Positions 1 to 12,669 are shown, counted from the stretch's first letter. The stretch: 64,000 bases of DNA from Cladorhizidae sp. MBARI D1340-BT2 (GCA_028752905.1 JAQNBH010000004.1:5514358-5578357), one strand, 5' to 3'. Made by a program: numbers and translations. Notes: a model not told the origin generated them from the letters alone.

Positions 1-436
1 ACTGGGAGGTGTGTGAGAGAGTTCATATCACCATCTTTGTCCATACGTAAGCTTCTCTCCTCGGTGTATGTTGCCAGTCCTAAATACCAACAGACTCCTG
101 TACGCATGTGTGGGAAAATAGTTGTCATTGTATCACACCAGTGCCCTGCATTTCCTTCTCACGCACTGAACCATCACACTGGGTTGGGGCAGGTTGAAGT
201 AGGTTGACAATAGCTCTATGGGGACACACACTGGACCAACACCACACTGGGTTGAGGCAGGTTGAAGTAGGTTGACAATAACTCTATGGGGACACACACT
301 GGACCAACACCACACTGGGTTGAGCAGGTTGAAGTAGGTTGACAATAGCTCTACTTACTGGATCAACACTGATTGTGAGTGTGACCTGTTTGTGGGCGTG
401 ATTAAAATTTGACATGGGTGTGGTTTTGTGATGCAG
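1..436 (+). other. Intron 3' portion ahead of exon a
   Basis: No exon is found. The motor segment that should precede GESGAGKT is not recognisable here. Bases 172-352 hold two and a half copies of the 68-bp minisatellite that recurs at 61090-62415. Confidence 0.6.
172..352 (+). repeat. 68-bp minisatellite, left outpost (about 2.6 copies)
   Basis: The unit contains GTTGACAATAGCTCTATGGG, GACACACACTGGACCAACAC and GGTTGAGGCAGGTTGAAGTA. The third copy is cut short within GACAATAGCTCTA. The same unit forms a block of about 20 copies in the last intron. Confidence 0.95.
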
Positions 437-530
437 GTGAGAGTGGAGCAGGCAAGACGGAGGCGTCTAAGAAGGTGATGAAGTACTTAACAGACATTAC
501 TAACACCAAAAAGAAGATGGAGATAGAGAG
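437..530 (+). CDS. MYO1D: Myosin exon a: P-loop
   Basis: The exon follows TGATGCAG and ends before GTAAGT. Its first two bases complete a glycine codon begun in the previous exon, outside the window. It encodes [12 protein letters not shown], the Walker A nucleotide-binding loop of myosins, then a helix ending KKKMEIE. It leaves two bases of a split codon (phase 2). Family members have a tyrosine right after TEASK where this protein has KVMKYL. The preceding exon was not found in bases 1-436. Confidence 0.93.
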
Positions 531-697
531 GTAAGTGTGTGTGTGTGTGTGCATGCGTGTTGATGGAGTGACACTTGCTCTGCTGTTGTCCACATACAAT
601 AGGTTACTACTCAGTGTGTGCATCATAATTCTTGCACTTGACTGCTGGTGTGTAGGTATTGATGTTTAGTTTTAGAACAAACGAACTGTGGTTATAA

Positions 698-1050
698 ATA
701 GAACTGAGAAATAGAACTGAGGCACAGAACAGGCTATGGATAGAACTGAGGCACAGAACAGACCATGGATAGAACTGTGGCACAGAACAGACCATGGATA
801 GAACTGTGGCACAGAACAGCCTATGGATAGAACTGTGGCACAGAACAGGCTATGGATAGAACTGTGGCACAGAACATGCTATGGATAGAACTGTGGCACA
901 GAACAGACCATGGATAGAACTGTGGCACAGAACAGGCCATGGATAGAACTGTGGCACAGAACAGGCTATGGATAGAACTGTGGCACAGAACAGCCTATGG
1001 ATAGAACTGTGGCACAGAACAGGCCATGGATAGAACTGTGGTACAGAAGG
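698..1050 (+). repeat. 29-bp minisatellite (about 12 copies)
   Basis: The unit is GGATAGAACTGTGGCACAGA plus ACAGRCCAT/ACAGGCTAT. Diverged relatives with TATAAATAGAACTGTG and period about 30 reappear at 2096-2246, so an older version of the same family once covered more of this intron. Confidence 0.93.
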
Positions 1051-1344
1051 CATAGACCGATTATAAATAGAAATGTGGTATGGAACAGTCTATAAATAGA
1101 CTGTGGTATAAGTAGCCTATCTTATATCAAGCTGATGGCATCTGTGTTATATTTCTATGGGAATCAACAGTTTTGAAGCTACACATAGCAAGCTCAAACT
1201 TTGCACGAAGGTGTAGTTTTACACTGGGATGGACACAAGCTATGTTGCACTACCCGAGAAGCTGCCGGACCTTTCCTTGAAGAGATGTCCAATACATGTA
1301 GTTGCTACCGTCTGCCGTGTTGTTGGCTGCTGCCACACCCTCTA
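1051..1344. other. Unique intron sequence
   Basis: The first part is decayed copies of the neighbouring 29-bp repeat. From about 1130 on I see no gene, RNA or element. Confidence 0.5.
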
Positions 1345-1692
1345 TGCTCCCAGCCACTGCCCCTTCCACCCTCACATGATCAAGGTCACCGATGCTCCCA
1401 GCCACTGCCCCTTCCACCCTCACATGATCAAGGTCACCGATGCTCCCAGCCACTGCCCCTTCCACCCTCACATGATCAAGGTCACCGATGCTCCCAGCCA
1501 CTGCCCCTTCCAACTCAAGTAACCACAGTTTCCCATCCGACACTTCTTCGTGGTCTCCTCCCAGCCACTGCCCCTTCCAACTCAAGTAACCACAGTTTCC
1601 CATCCGACACTTCTTCGTGGTCTCCTCCCAGCCACTGCCCCTTCCAACTCAAGTAACCGTAGTTTCCCATCCGACACTTCTTCGTGGTCTCC
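1345..1692 (+). repeat. Two overlapping minisatellites sharing one core (48 bp and 67 bp)
   Basis: At 1345-1512 a 48-bp unit repeats about 3.5 times; from 1495 a 67-bp unit repeats about three times to 1692. Both contain CAGCCACTGCCCCTTCCA, but its continuation differs: CCCTCACATGATCAAGG in the first, ACTCAAGTAACC in the second. The 67-bp unit therefore seems to have arisen from the last 48-bp unit plus adjoining sequence. Confidence 0.9.
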
Positions 1693-2573
1693 ATAAAGAG
1701 AGACCAAGGTCAAACCTACTCTTGTGAGCTACACCGTTTGCCGATTCGTGCTCCCCAAATGGTCTTGCTTGCTAGGCTATTGAGCATGCACCCCATGAGA
1801 GGGGCCTCGTAGCAACACCAGTCCATGCTTCTTTATCTCTGAAGTTCTGCAGTAGGAAAAAGGAGTTTCTTTCCAACCATGATTCCCCCTGAACTTTCAC
1901 CCTCCCCTTGTCCATCCACCCCCACCAAGGACAAGAACAATCAAATGATGGAAGATCCACCAAAATTTTGGCAGGCAGAAGATTATTTCACCTACCACAC
2001 ACAAACCCACATAAGTGTGCGCACACACACACACACAATCAGAACCTGGGCAAAGCTGTGTCTCTCTCTGCTAGTATATAAATAAAATTAAAAATGTACA
2101 GAACAGACCATAAATAGATCCGTGCATACAAAACTGGCTATAAATATGGCTATAAATAGAACTGTGGGTACAAAATTGGCTATAAATAGAACTGTGAGTA
2201 CAAAACTGGCTATAAATAGAAGTGTGATAATGAATTATATAGAACAGACTGTGCATTTTTTGTGTAAGCTCTGTGGATGGCCACGCCCATGATCTGCACA
2301 TGACTGTGTGAGAGACCTTCCTCTGCATGCATGAAGAGCTCTGAAGTCAACAGAATACATTATTACTTGTGCAGTTCCTGACTGAGGAGGACTGCTCAGT
2401 ACTGCCACCAGCTTTAGCACAGACTTCCTGGGAATCCTAGGGTACTTGTGATTATCCTGATGTCCCTAGTGAAGGTGGCCAGCTACACAGCATGAGTACT
2501 CGCATTACACTGTGTATGGGACTATAGCCCAGGGTGTTCATAGCCCTGGCTCTAGAATACTCCTGGCCTAGAA
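1693..2573. other. Mixed intron sequence
   Basis: Contains a short CA run near 2022-2038, decayed 29-30-bp repeats at 2096-2246, and at about 2425-2500 one copy of a dispersed repeat (TACTTGTGATTATCCTGATG, then TCCCTAGTGAAGGTGGCCAG) that recurs near 13568 and 20700. No gene is seen. Confidence 0.6.
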
Positions 2574-5500
2574 CTAGAGTACACCTTCTAGAATACACCT
2601 TCTAGAGTACACCTTCTAGAATACACCTTCTAGAGTACACCTTCTAGAGTACACCTTCTAGAATACACCTTCTAGAGTACACCTTCTAGAGTACACCTTC
2701 TAGACTACACCTTCTAGAGTACACCTTCTAGAATACACCTTCTAGAATACACCTTCTAGAGTACACCTTCTAGAATACACCTTCTAGAGTACACATTCTA
2801 GAGTACACCTTATAGAATACACCTTCTAGAATACACCTTCTAGAGTACACCTTCTAGAGTACACCTTCTAGAGTACACCTTCTAGAGTACACCTTCTAGA
2901 GTACACCTTCTAGAATACACCTTCTAGAGTACACCTTCTAGAGTACACCTTCTAGAATACACCTTCTAGAGTACACCTTCTAGAGTACACCTTCTAGAGT
3001 ACACCTTCTAGAGTACACCTTCTAGAATACACCTTCTAGAGTACACCTTCTAGAATACACCTTCTAGAGTACACCTTCTAGAGTACACCTTCTAGAATAC
3101 ACCTTCTAGAGTACACCTTCTAGAGTACACCTTCTAGACTACACCTTCTAGAGTACACCTTCTAGAATACACCTTCTAGAATACACCTTCTAGAGTACAC
3201 CTTCTAGAATACACCTTCTAGAGTACACATTCTAGAGTACACCTTATAGAATACACCTTCTAGAATACACCTTCTAGAGTACACCTTCTAGAGTACACCT
3301 TCTAGAGTACACCTTCTAGAGTACACCTTCTAGAGTACACCTTCTAGAATACACCTTCTAGAGTACACCTTCTAGAGTACACCTTCTAGAATACACCTTC
3401 TAGAGTACACCTTCTAGAGTACACCTTCTAGACTACACCTTCTAGAGTACACCTTCTAGAATACACCTTCTAGAATACACCTTCTAGAGTACACCTTCTA
3501 GAATACACCTTCTAGAGTACACATTCTAGAGTACACCTTATAGAATACACCTTCTAGAATACACCTTCTAGAGTACACCTTCTAGAGTACACCTTCTAGA
3601 GTACACCTTCTAGAGTACACCTTCTAGAGTACACCTTCTAGAATACACCTTCTAGAGTACACCTTCTAGAGTACACCTTCTAGAGTACACCTTCTAGAGT
3701 ACACCTTCTAGAGTACACCTTCTAGAGTACACCTTATAGAATACACCTTCTAGAATACACCTTCTAGAGTACACCTTCTAGAGTACACCTTCTAGAGTAC
3801 ACCTTCTAGAGTACACCTTCTAGAGTACACCTTCTAGAATACACCTTCTAGAGTACACCTTCTAGAGTACACCTTCTAGAGTACACCTTCTAGAGTACAC
3901 CTTCTAGAGTACACCTTCTAGAGTACACCTTATAGAATACACCTTCTAGAGTACACCTTCTAGAGTACACCTTCTAGAGTACACCTTCTAGAATACACCT
4001 TCTAGAATACACCTTCTAGAATACACCTTCTAGAGTACACCTTCTAGAGTACACCTTCTAGAGTACACCTTCTAGAGTACACCTTCTAGAGTACACCTTC
4101 TAGAGTACACCTTCTAGAATACACCTTCTAGAGTACACCTTCTAGAGTACACCTTCTAGAATACACCTTCTAGAGTACACCTTCTAGAGTACACCTTCTA
4201 GAATACACCTTCTAGAATACACCTTCTAGAATACACCTTCTAGAATACACCTTCTAGAGTACACCTTCTAGAGTACACCTTCTAGAGTACACCTTCTAGA
4301 GTACACCTTCTAGAGTACACCTTCTAGAGTACACCTTCTAGAGTACACCTTCTAGAATACACCTTCTAGAGTACACCTTCTAGAGTACACCTTCTAGAGT
4401 ACACCTTCTAGAGTACACCTTCTAGAATACACCTTCTAGAGTACACCTTCTAGAGTACACCTTCTAGAGTACACCTTCTAGAATACACCTTCTAGAATAC
4501 ACCTTCTAGAGTACACCTTCTAGAGTACACCTTCTAGAATACACCTTCTAGAGTACACCTTCTAGAGTACACCTTCTAGAATACACCTTCTAGAATACAC
4601 CTTCTAGAATACACCTTCTAGAATACACCTTCTAGAATACACCTTCTAGAGTACACCTTATAGAGTACACCTTCTAGAGTACACCTTCTAGAGTACACCT
4701 TCTAGAGTACACCTTCTAGAATACACCTTCTAGAGTACACCTTCTAGAGTACACCTTCTAGAGTACACCTTCTAGAGTACACCTTCTAGAGTACACCTTC
4801 TAGAGTACACCTTCTAGAGTACACCTTCTAGAGTACACCTTCTAGAGTACACCTTCTAGAGTACACCTTCTAGAGTACACCTTCTAGAGTACACCTTCTA
4901 GAGTACACCTTCTAGAGTACACCTTCTAGAGTACACCTTCTAGAGTACACCTTCTAGAGTACACCTTCTAGAGTACACCTTCTAGAGTACACCTTCTAGA
5001 ATACACCTTCTAGAGTACACCTTCTAGAGTACACCTTCTAGAGTACACCTTCTAGAATACACCTTCTAGAGTACACCTTCTAGAGTACACCTTCTAGAGT
5101 ACACCTTCTAGAATACACCTTCTAGAGTACACCTTCTAGAGTACACCTTCTAGAATACACCTTCTAGAGTACACCTTCTAGAATACACCTTCTAGAATAC
5201 ACCTTCTAGAGTACACCTTCTAGAGTACACCTTCTAGAATACACCTTCTAGAGTACACCTTCTAGAGTACACCTTCTAGAGTACACCTTCTAGAGTACAC
5301 CTTCTAGAGTACACCTTCTAGAGTACACCTTCTAGAGTACACCTTCTAGAGTACACCTTCTAGAGTACACCTTCTAGAGTACACCTTCTAGAGTACACCT
5401 TCTAGAGTACACCTTCTAGAGTACACCTTCTAGAGTACACCTTCTAGAGTACACCTTCTAGAGTACACCTTCTAGAGTACACCTTCTAGAGTACACCTTC

Positions 5501-8496
5501 TAGAGTACACCTTCTAGAGTACACCTTCTAGAGTACACCTTCTAGAATACACCTTCTAGAGTACACCTTCTAGAGTACACCTTCTAGAGTACACCTTCTA
5601 GAGTACACCTTCTAGAGTACACCTTCTAGAGTACACCTTCTAGAATACACCTTCTAGAGTACACCTTCTAGAATACACCTTCTAGAGTACACCTTCTAGA
5701 GTACACCTTCTAGAATACACCTTCTAGAGTACACCTTCTAGAGTACACCTTCTAGAGTACACCTTCTAGAATACACCTTCTAGAATACACCTTCTAGAGT
5801 ACACCTTCTAGAGTACACCTTCTAGAATACACCTTCTAGAATACACCTTCTAGAGTACACCTTCTAGAGTACACCTTCTAGAGTACACCTAGAATACACC
5901 TTCTAGAATACACCTTCTAGAGTACACCTTCTAGAGTACACCTTCTAGAGTACACCTTCTAGAATACACCTTCTAGAGTACACCTTCTAGAGTACACCTT
6001 CTAGAATACACCTTCTAGAATACACCTTCTAGAATACACCTTCTAGAATACACCTTCTAGAGTACACCTTCTAGAGTACACCTTCTAGAGTACACCTTCT
6101 AGAGTACACCTTCTAGAGTACACCTTCTAGAGTACACCTTCTAGAGTACACCTTCTAGAGTACACCTTCTAGAATACACCTTCTAGAGTACACCTTCTAG
6201 AGTACACCTTCTAGAGTACACCTTCTAGAATACACCTTCTAGAATACACCTTCTAGAGTACACCTTCTAGAATACACCTTCTAGAGTACACCTTCTAGAG
6301 TACACCTTCTAGAATACACCTTCTAGAGTACACCTTCTAGAGTACACCTTCTAGAGTACACCTTCTAGAGTACACCTTCTAGAGTACACCTTCTAGAGTA
6401 CACCTTCTAGAGTACACCTTCTAGAGTACACCTTCTAGAGTACACCTTCTAGAGTACACCTTCTAGAGTACACCTTCTAGAGTACACCTTCTAGAGTACA
6501 CCTTCTAGAGTACACCTTCTAGAGTACACCTTCTAGAGTACACCTTCTAGAATACACCTTCTAGAGTACACCTTCTAGAGTACACCTTCTAGAGTACACC
6601 TTCTAGAGTACACCTTCTAGAGTACACCTTCTAGAGTACACCTTCTAGAGTACACCTTCTAGAATACACCTTCTAGAGTACACCTTCTAGAGTACACCTT
6701 CTAGAGTACACCTTCTAGAGTACACCTTCTAGAATACACCTTCTAGAGTACATCTTCTAGAATACACCTTCTAGAGTACACCTTCTAGAGTACACCTTCT
6801 AGAGTACACCTTCTAGAGTACACCTTCTAGAATACGCCTTCTAGAGTACACCTTCTAGAGTACACCTTCTAGAATACACCTTCTAGAGTACACCTTCTAG
6901 AATACACCTTCTAGAGTACACCTTCTAGAATACACCTTCTAGAATACACCTTATAGAATACACCTTCTAGAGTACACCTTCTAGAATACACCTTCTAGAG
7001 TACACCTTCTAGAATACACCTTCTAGAGTACACCTTCTAGAGTACACCTTCTAGAATACACCTTCTAGAATACACCTAGAATACACCTTCTAGAATACAC
7101 CTTCTAGAATACACCTTCTAGAGTACACCTTCTAGAGTACACCTTCTAGAGTACACCTTCTAGAGTACACCTTCTAGAATACACCTTCTAGAGTACACCT
7201 TCTAGAGTACACCTTCTAGAGTACACCTTCTAGAGTACACCTTCTAGAATACACCTTCTAGAATACACCTTCTAGAATACACCTTCTAGAATACACCTTC
7301 TAGAGTACACCTTCTAGAATACACCTTCTAGAATACACCTTCTAGAGTACACCTTCTAGAGTACACCTTCTAGAGTACACCTTCTAGAGTACACCTTCTA
7401 GAATACACCTTCTAGAGTACACCTTCTAGAATACACCTTCTAGAATACACCTTCTAGAGTACACCTTCTAGAGTACACCTTCTAGAGTACACCTTCTAGA
7501 ATACACCTTCTAGAGTACACCTTCTAGAGTACACCTTCTAGAGTACACCTTCTAGAGTACACCTTCTAGAGTACACCTTCTAGAGTACACCTTCTAGAAT
7601 ACACCTTCTAGAGTACACCTTCTAGAGTACACCTTCTAGAGTACACCTTCTAGAGTACACCTTCTAGAATACACCTTCTAGAGTACACCTTCTAGAGTAC
7701 ACCTTCTAGAGTACACCTTCTAGAGTACACCTTCTAGAATACACCTTCTAGAGTACACCTTCTAGAGTACACCTTCTAGAGTACACCTTCTAGAGTACAC
7801 CTTCTAGAATACACCTTCTAGAATACAGCTTCTAGAATACACCTTCTAGAGTACACCTTCTAGAGTACACCTTCTAGAATACACCTTCTAGAATACACCT
7901 TCTAGAATACACCTTCTAGAGTACACCTTCTAGAGTACACCTTCTAGAGTACACCTTCTAGAGTACACCTTCTAGAATACACCTTCTAGAGTACACCTTC
8001 TAGAGTACACCTTCTAGAGTACACCTTCTAGAGTACACCTTCTAGAGTACACCTTCTAGAGTACACCTTCTAGAGTACACCTTCTAGAGTACACCTTCTA
8101 GAATACACCTTCTAGAATACACCTTCTAGAGTACACCTTCTAGAGTACACCTTCTAGAATACACCTTCTAGAATACACCTTCTAGAGTACACCTTCTAGA
8201 GTACACCTTCTAGAGTACACCTTCTAGAGTACACCTTCTAGAATACACCTTCTAGAGTACACCTTCTAGAGTACACCTTCTAGAATACACCTTCTAGAAT
8301 ACACCTTCTAGAGTACACCTTCTAGAGTACACCTTCTAGAGTACACCTTCTAGAATACACCTTCTAGAGTACACCTTCTAGAATACACCTTCTAGAGTAC
8401 ACCTTCTAGAGTACACCTTCTAGAATACACCTTCTAGAATACACCTTCTAGAATACACCTTCTAGAATACACCTTCTAGAGTACACCTTCTAGAAT
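2574..8496 (+). repeat. 14-bp satellite, about 420 copies
   Basis: The unit is CTAGAGTACACCTT or CTAGAATACACCTT. Almost all variation is one G/A position, so the array reads as a two-letter string. Rare variants (CTAGACTACACC, TACACATTCTAG, ACACCTTATAGA) mark higher-order blocks. Near 5890 and 7075 a unit is shortened. A-type units create the palindrome TTCTAGAA. No coding sense. Confidence 0.98.
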
Positions 8497-9530
8497 ATAC
8501 ATGTACATACCTTCTAGAATATCCTATCATGTACATGTATGTAGCCCTAGAATATACCTTCTAGAATATCCTAGCCTAGAATACTAGAATATCCTAGCTA
8601 GCCCTAGAATACACCTTCTAGAATATCCTAGTCCTAGAATACTAGAATATCCTTGCCCTAGAATACACCTTCTAGAATATCCTAGCCCAGAATATCCTAG
8701 CCCTAGAATATACCTTCTAGAATATCCTAACCCTAGAATACACCTTCTAGAATATCCTAGCCCTAGAATACAACTTCTAGAATATCCTAGCCCTAGAATT
8801 CACCTTCTAGAATATCCTAGCCCTAGAATATACCTTCGAATATCCTAGCCCTAGAATTCGCCTTCTAGAATATTCTAGCCCTGGAACACACGTTCTAGAA
8901 TATCCTGTCATAGAATACACCTTCTAGAATATCCTGTCCTAGAATACACCTTCTAGAATATCCTGTCCTAGAATACACCTTCTAGAATATCCTGTCCTAG
9001 AATACACCTTCTAGAATATCCTAGCTCTAGAATCTCCTTCTAGAATATCCTGTCCTAGAATACACCTTCTAGAATATCCTAGCCCTAGAATACACTTTTT
9101 AGAATATATCCTAGCCCTAGAATACACCCACTAGAATAATAATTATATCCTAGCCCTAGCATACACCTTCTAGAATATCCTAGCTCTAGAATCCCTTCTA
9201 GAATATCCTGTCCTAGAATACACCTTCTAGAATATCCTAGCCCTAGAATACACTTTTTAGAATATATATATATACCGTCTAGAATATCCTAGCCCTAGCA
9301 TACACCTTCTAGAATATCTAGCTCTAGAATCCCTTCTAGAATATCCTGTCCTAGAATACACCTTCTAGAATATCCTAGCCCTAGAATACACTTTTTAGAA
9401 TATATATATATACCGTCTAGAATATCCTAGCCCTAGAATACACCTTCTAGAATATACATGTACCTTCTAGAATATCCTAGCCTTAGAATACACCTACTAG
9501 AATATCCTAGCCATAGAGTACACCTAGCCT
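8497..9530 (+). repeat. 30-bp composite relative of the 14-bp satellite
   Basis: The unit alternates CTAGAATACACCTT with CTAGAATATCCTAGCC, with many substitutions and insertions such as TATATATATA near 9260 and 9400. This diverged edge suggests the homogeneous 14-bp block arose from one half of an older dimer. Confidence 0.9.
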
Positions 9531-9667
9531 CTCACCTATGTACAGTATAGGCCCAGGATAGCCCTGATCTTAAGCCCTACATGTAATCCAGCAATGCATG
9601 AAGTAGAGACATCCTGAGTATTCCCAAAGTATCCTGGAAATTGCACAATATCCTAGAAAAATGTGGG

Positions 9668-10514
9668 ATGGTACTGCACGTGCCATACAGTAGTCGAGCA
9701 TGGTGGGTGTGGTGGTATTGCACGTGCCATACAGTAGTCGAGCATGGTGGGTGTGGTGGTACTGCACGTGCCATACAGTAGTTGAGCATGGTGGGTGTGG
9801 TGGTATTGCACGTGCCATACAGTAGTCGAGCATGGTGGGTGTGGTGGTATTGCACGTGCCATACAGTAGTCGAGCATGGTGGGTGTGGTGGTATTGCACG
9901 TGCCATACAGTAGTCGAGCATGGTGGGTGTGGTGGTACTGCACGTGCCATACAGTAGTCGAGCATGGTGGGTGTGGTGGTATTGCACGTGCCATACAGTA
10001 GTCGAGCATGGTGGGTGTGGTGGTATTGCACGTGCCATACAGTAGTCGAGCATGGTGGGTGTGGTGGTATTGCACGTGCCATACAGTAGTCGAGCATGGT
10101 GGGTGTGGTGGTATTGCACGTGCCATACAGTAGTCGAGCATGGTGGGTGTGGTGGTATTTCACGTGCCATACAGTAATCGAGCATGGTGGGTGTGGTGGT
10201 ATTGCACGTGCCATACAGTAGTCGAGCATGGTGGGTGTGGTGGTATTGCACGTGCCATACAGTAGTCGAGCATGGTGGGTGTGGTGGTATTGCACGTGCC
10301 ATACAGTAGTCGAGCATGGTGGGTGTGGTGGTATTTCACGTGCCATACAGTAATCGAGCATGGTGGGTGTGGTGGTATTGCACGTGCCATACAGTAGTCG
10401 AGCATGGTGGGTGTGGTGGTATTGCACGTGCCATACAGTAGTCGAGCATGGTGGGTGTGGTGGTATTTCACGTGCCATACAGTAATCGAGCATGGTGGGT
10501 GTGGTGGTATCGCA
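9668..10514 (+). repeat. 44-bp minisatellite (about 19 copies)
   Basis: The unit is TGGTATTGCACGTGCCATAC, then AGTAGTCGAGCATGGTGGGT and GTGG. A variant with TTTCACGTG and AGTAATCGAG recurs near 10155, 10331 and 10463, i.e. four and then three units apart. The unit length is not a multiple of three, so long open frames here are artefacts of a stop-free repeat. Confidence 0.96.
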
Positions 10515-10719
10515 CATGCAACAATGGTCCATCACATTCTGCCCAAGTGCTGGGCTTAAAGCCATGCCTCCTCCTGGTAGCTTCAAATTTCAATGACTAG
10601 AATACGAGCTCCGAGCTTTTTCAGTCTTCATCATTATCCAATATGCTGGTCTACAACATGTATCAGGGGACTGGCTTGTTGTTCGGACTGGCAATCTTTA
10701 TGTGATAGTAGAGCAACTG
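10515..10719. other. Unique intron sequence
   Basis: Short single-copy stretch between two repeat blocks; nothing recognised. Confidence 0.5.
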
Positions 10720-11360
10720 AAGTGTTATGGAGGTGGTGTGCTGGTGGAGGTGGTGCTTGTGAGTTGGTGTAGGTGGTGCTTGTGAGTTTGTGGAGGTGGT
10801 GTGCTTGTGAGTTGGTGGAGGTGGTGTGTGTGTGAGTCAGTGGAGGTGGTGCTTGTGAGTTGGTGGAGGTGGTGTGTGTGTGAGTCAGTGGAGGTGGTGT
10901 GTTTGTGATTGGTGGAGGTGGTGTGCTTGTGAGTTGGTGGAGGTGGTGTGCGTGTGAGTCAGTGGAGGTGGTGTTCTTATGAGTTGGTTGAGGTGGTGCT
11001 TGTGAGTCTGTGGAGGTGGTGTGAGTTGGTGATGGTGGTGTTCTTGCGAGTCAATGGAGGTGACGTGCTTGTGATTGGTGGAGGTGGTGTTCTTGTGAGT
11101 CAGTGGAGGTGGTGTGCTTGTGAGTTGGTGGAGGTATTTGTGAGTCAGTGGAGGTGTTTGTGAGTCAGTGGAGGAGGTGTGCTTGTGAGTCAGTGGAGGT
11201 GGTGTTCTTGTGAGTTGGTGGAGGTGTGTTTGTGAGTCAGTGGAGGTGGTGTGTTTGTGATTGGTGGAGGTGGTGTGCTTGTGAGTTGGTGGAGGTGGTG
11301 TGTTTGTGAGTCAGTGGAGGTGGTGTGCTTGTGAGTCAGTGGAGGTGGTGTGCTTGTGAG
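10720..11360 (+). repeat. GT-rich minisatellite, 22-28-bp units
   Basis: Irregular units of GTGGAGGTGGTGTGCTTGTG alternating with AGTTG and AGTCA. Length and order vary more than in neighbouring blocks, indicating an older array. Confidence 0.88.
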
Positions 11361-11439
11361 TCACTCCATTGCTCTCAATTCTGGTTGACTTACTGTAGAT
11401 TGGTTACATAACTGATGTGGCATGTTTTTCAAATTACTG

Positions 11440-11731
11440 CTTATTTTAGTTGTCTCAACCTCTCTTTCCTTCCAACCTTCCTCTCCTCCCTTCATTATTC
11501 CCTCCCTCTATCTTCCCTCATTATCTCCTGCTCCCTTCATTATTCCCTCCCTGTCCTTGCATTTCTCTCTCCTTTTCGTCTTCCCTCTGTTTCTTTTCCA
11601 TTCATCCTGTGGACCCACCCCCCTCCTCCCTCTCGCTCACCCCCCTCCTCCCCCCACCTCCCTCTCGGCTCACCCCCCCACCCCTCCCCCCACCTCCGTC
11701 TCGGCTCACCCCTCACCCCTCCATATCTAAG
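11440..11731 (+). promoter_or_regulatory. Long pyrimidine-rich 3' splice region of intron 1
   Basis: C/T-rich sequence of nearly 300 bp (CCCTCC, CCCCCTCCTCC, CCACCTCC runs) leading to ATATCTAAG and exon b. It acts as an extended polypyrimidine tract; the branch point was not identified. Confidence 0.7.
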
Positions 11732-12047
11732 CGTGACCAACACACTCATACGATCCAACCAGCTCATGGAGGCATTTGGAAATGCCAAGACAAACCGCAA
11801 CGACAACTCGAGCCGGTTTGGCAAGTACATGGACATCAATTTTGATTTCAAAGGTGACCCCACAGGGGGACATATACAGAATTACCTGCTCGAGAAATCT
11901 CGCGTGGTGAAGCAGCAGACTGGCGAGAGGAACTTCCATGTCTTCTACCAGCTGCTGAAGGGTGGCGGAGACAGTTTGCTGGGAAAGCTCCATCTGAGCC
12001 GACAAACACAGTCCTACCATTATGTCTGTCAGGGTGGCTCCGATAGG
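11732..12047 (+). CDS. MYO1D: Myosin exon b: switch I
   Basis: The largest exon in the window: one base plus 105 codons. It starts after a long pyrimidine tract ending TATCTAAG and stops before GTGAGG. It encodes [20 protein letters not shown], which contains switch I (NxNSSRFGK), then [21 protein letters not shown] and [12 protein letters not shown]. These are hallmark class I motor segments, nearly identical to MYO1D around switch I. The first base completes an AGC serine codon with exon a; many relatives have arginine at this junction. Ends in phase 0. Confidence 0.95.
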
Positions 12048-12525
12048 GTGAGGGTGTGATGTGTGGTGTGATCTGGGTGTCGGTGTGAGTAGTGGTGTGT
12101 GTGTGTGAGAGAGAGTTTAGTGTGGTGAGGGTGTGTGGTGTGTGTGTGTGGTGAAGTGTGTTGTGCAGGTGGGTGATGTGTGACTGTTTGATGTGGAGTG
12201 TGGGTGGTGTGGTGTGGATGTATGGGTGGGTAGTGTGGGATGTGTTACGTGAGTGTGTGTTGAGTGTATGCTGTTGGTGTGGTAAGTGTATGTTGGGATT
12301 TGCTGTGGGTGTTTGTGTGGGTATGTGGAGTGAAGGTGATTACTTTTGTGCATCGTCATGTGACCATCTCTCTCGACCTTGACGAACCCTGCAGTTATGT
12401 ATGTGTGTGTTAGAACTCTTACCATTGTTGAGGAGTGGGGCAGGCACATGACAATTTCTAGGTCATATGACTGACTGATTTGAAATTTGAAATTGTGTGA
12501 CATGTCATGTGATGTTTTGGTGCAG
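12048..12525 (+). other. Intron 2, TG-rich
   Basis: A 478-bp intron with irregular TGTGG/GTGTGA runs at 12050-12330 and several CATGTGA/TCATGTGA motifs near the 3' end. Donor GTGAGG, acceptor GGTGCAG. No other element seen. Confidence 0.75.
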
Positions 12526-12645
12526 GTCAACTCCCTGAATGACTCGAAGGAGTTTGATCAGGTGCGCACATCCATGCGTGTGATTGGCTACAGTTCAGAG
12601 GAGGTGGAGACTATTTGGAAACTGCTGGCGACCATATTGCATCTG
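12526..12645 (+). CDS. MYO1D: Myosin exon c: upper 50-kDa region
   Basis: Exactly 40 codons, phase 0 at both ends, between GGTGCAG and GTGAGT. It encodes VNSLNDSKEFDQV, then RVIGYSSEEVETIW and ends LLATILHL. The matching part of MYO1D is the segment that ends AAILHLGN, and the missing GN begins the next exon 12.5 kb downstream. It is separated from exon b by a short TG-rich intron of 478 bp. Confidence 0.93.
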
Positions 12646-12669
12646 GTGAGTGCAGAAGTTACAGGAGAC

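Noticed and set aside
1..47. Possible upstream myosin exon (WEVCERVHITIFVH followed by GTAAGC)
   Set aside because: Faint likeness to the family's ELYERPPHLFAIAD segment, but it ends in phase 2 while exon a needs phase 1, and about 20 residues would still be missing.
9668..10514. CRISPR-like array
   Set aside because: Repeats follow one another directly with no unique spacers, in a eukaryotic intron; the same holds for the other arrays.
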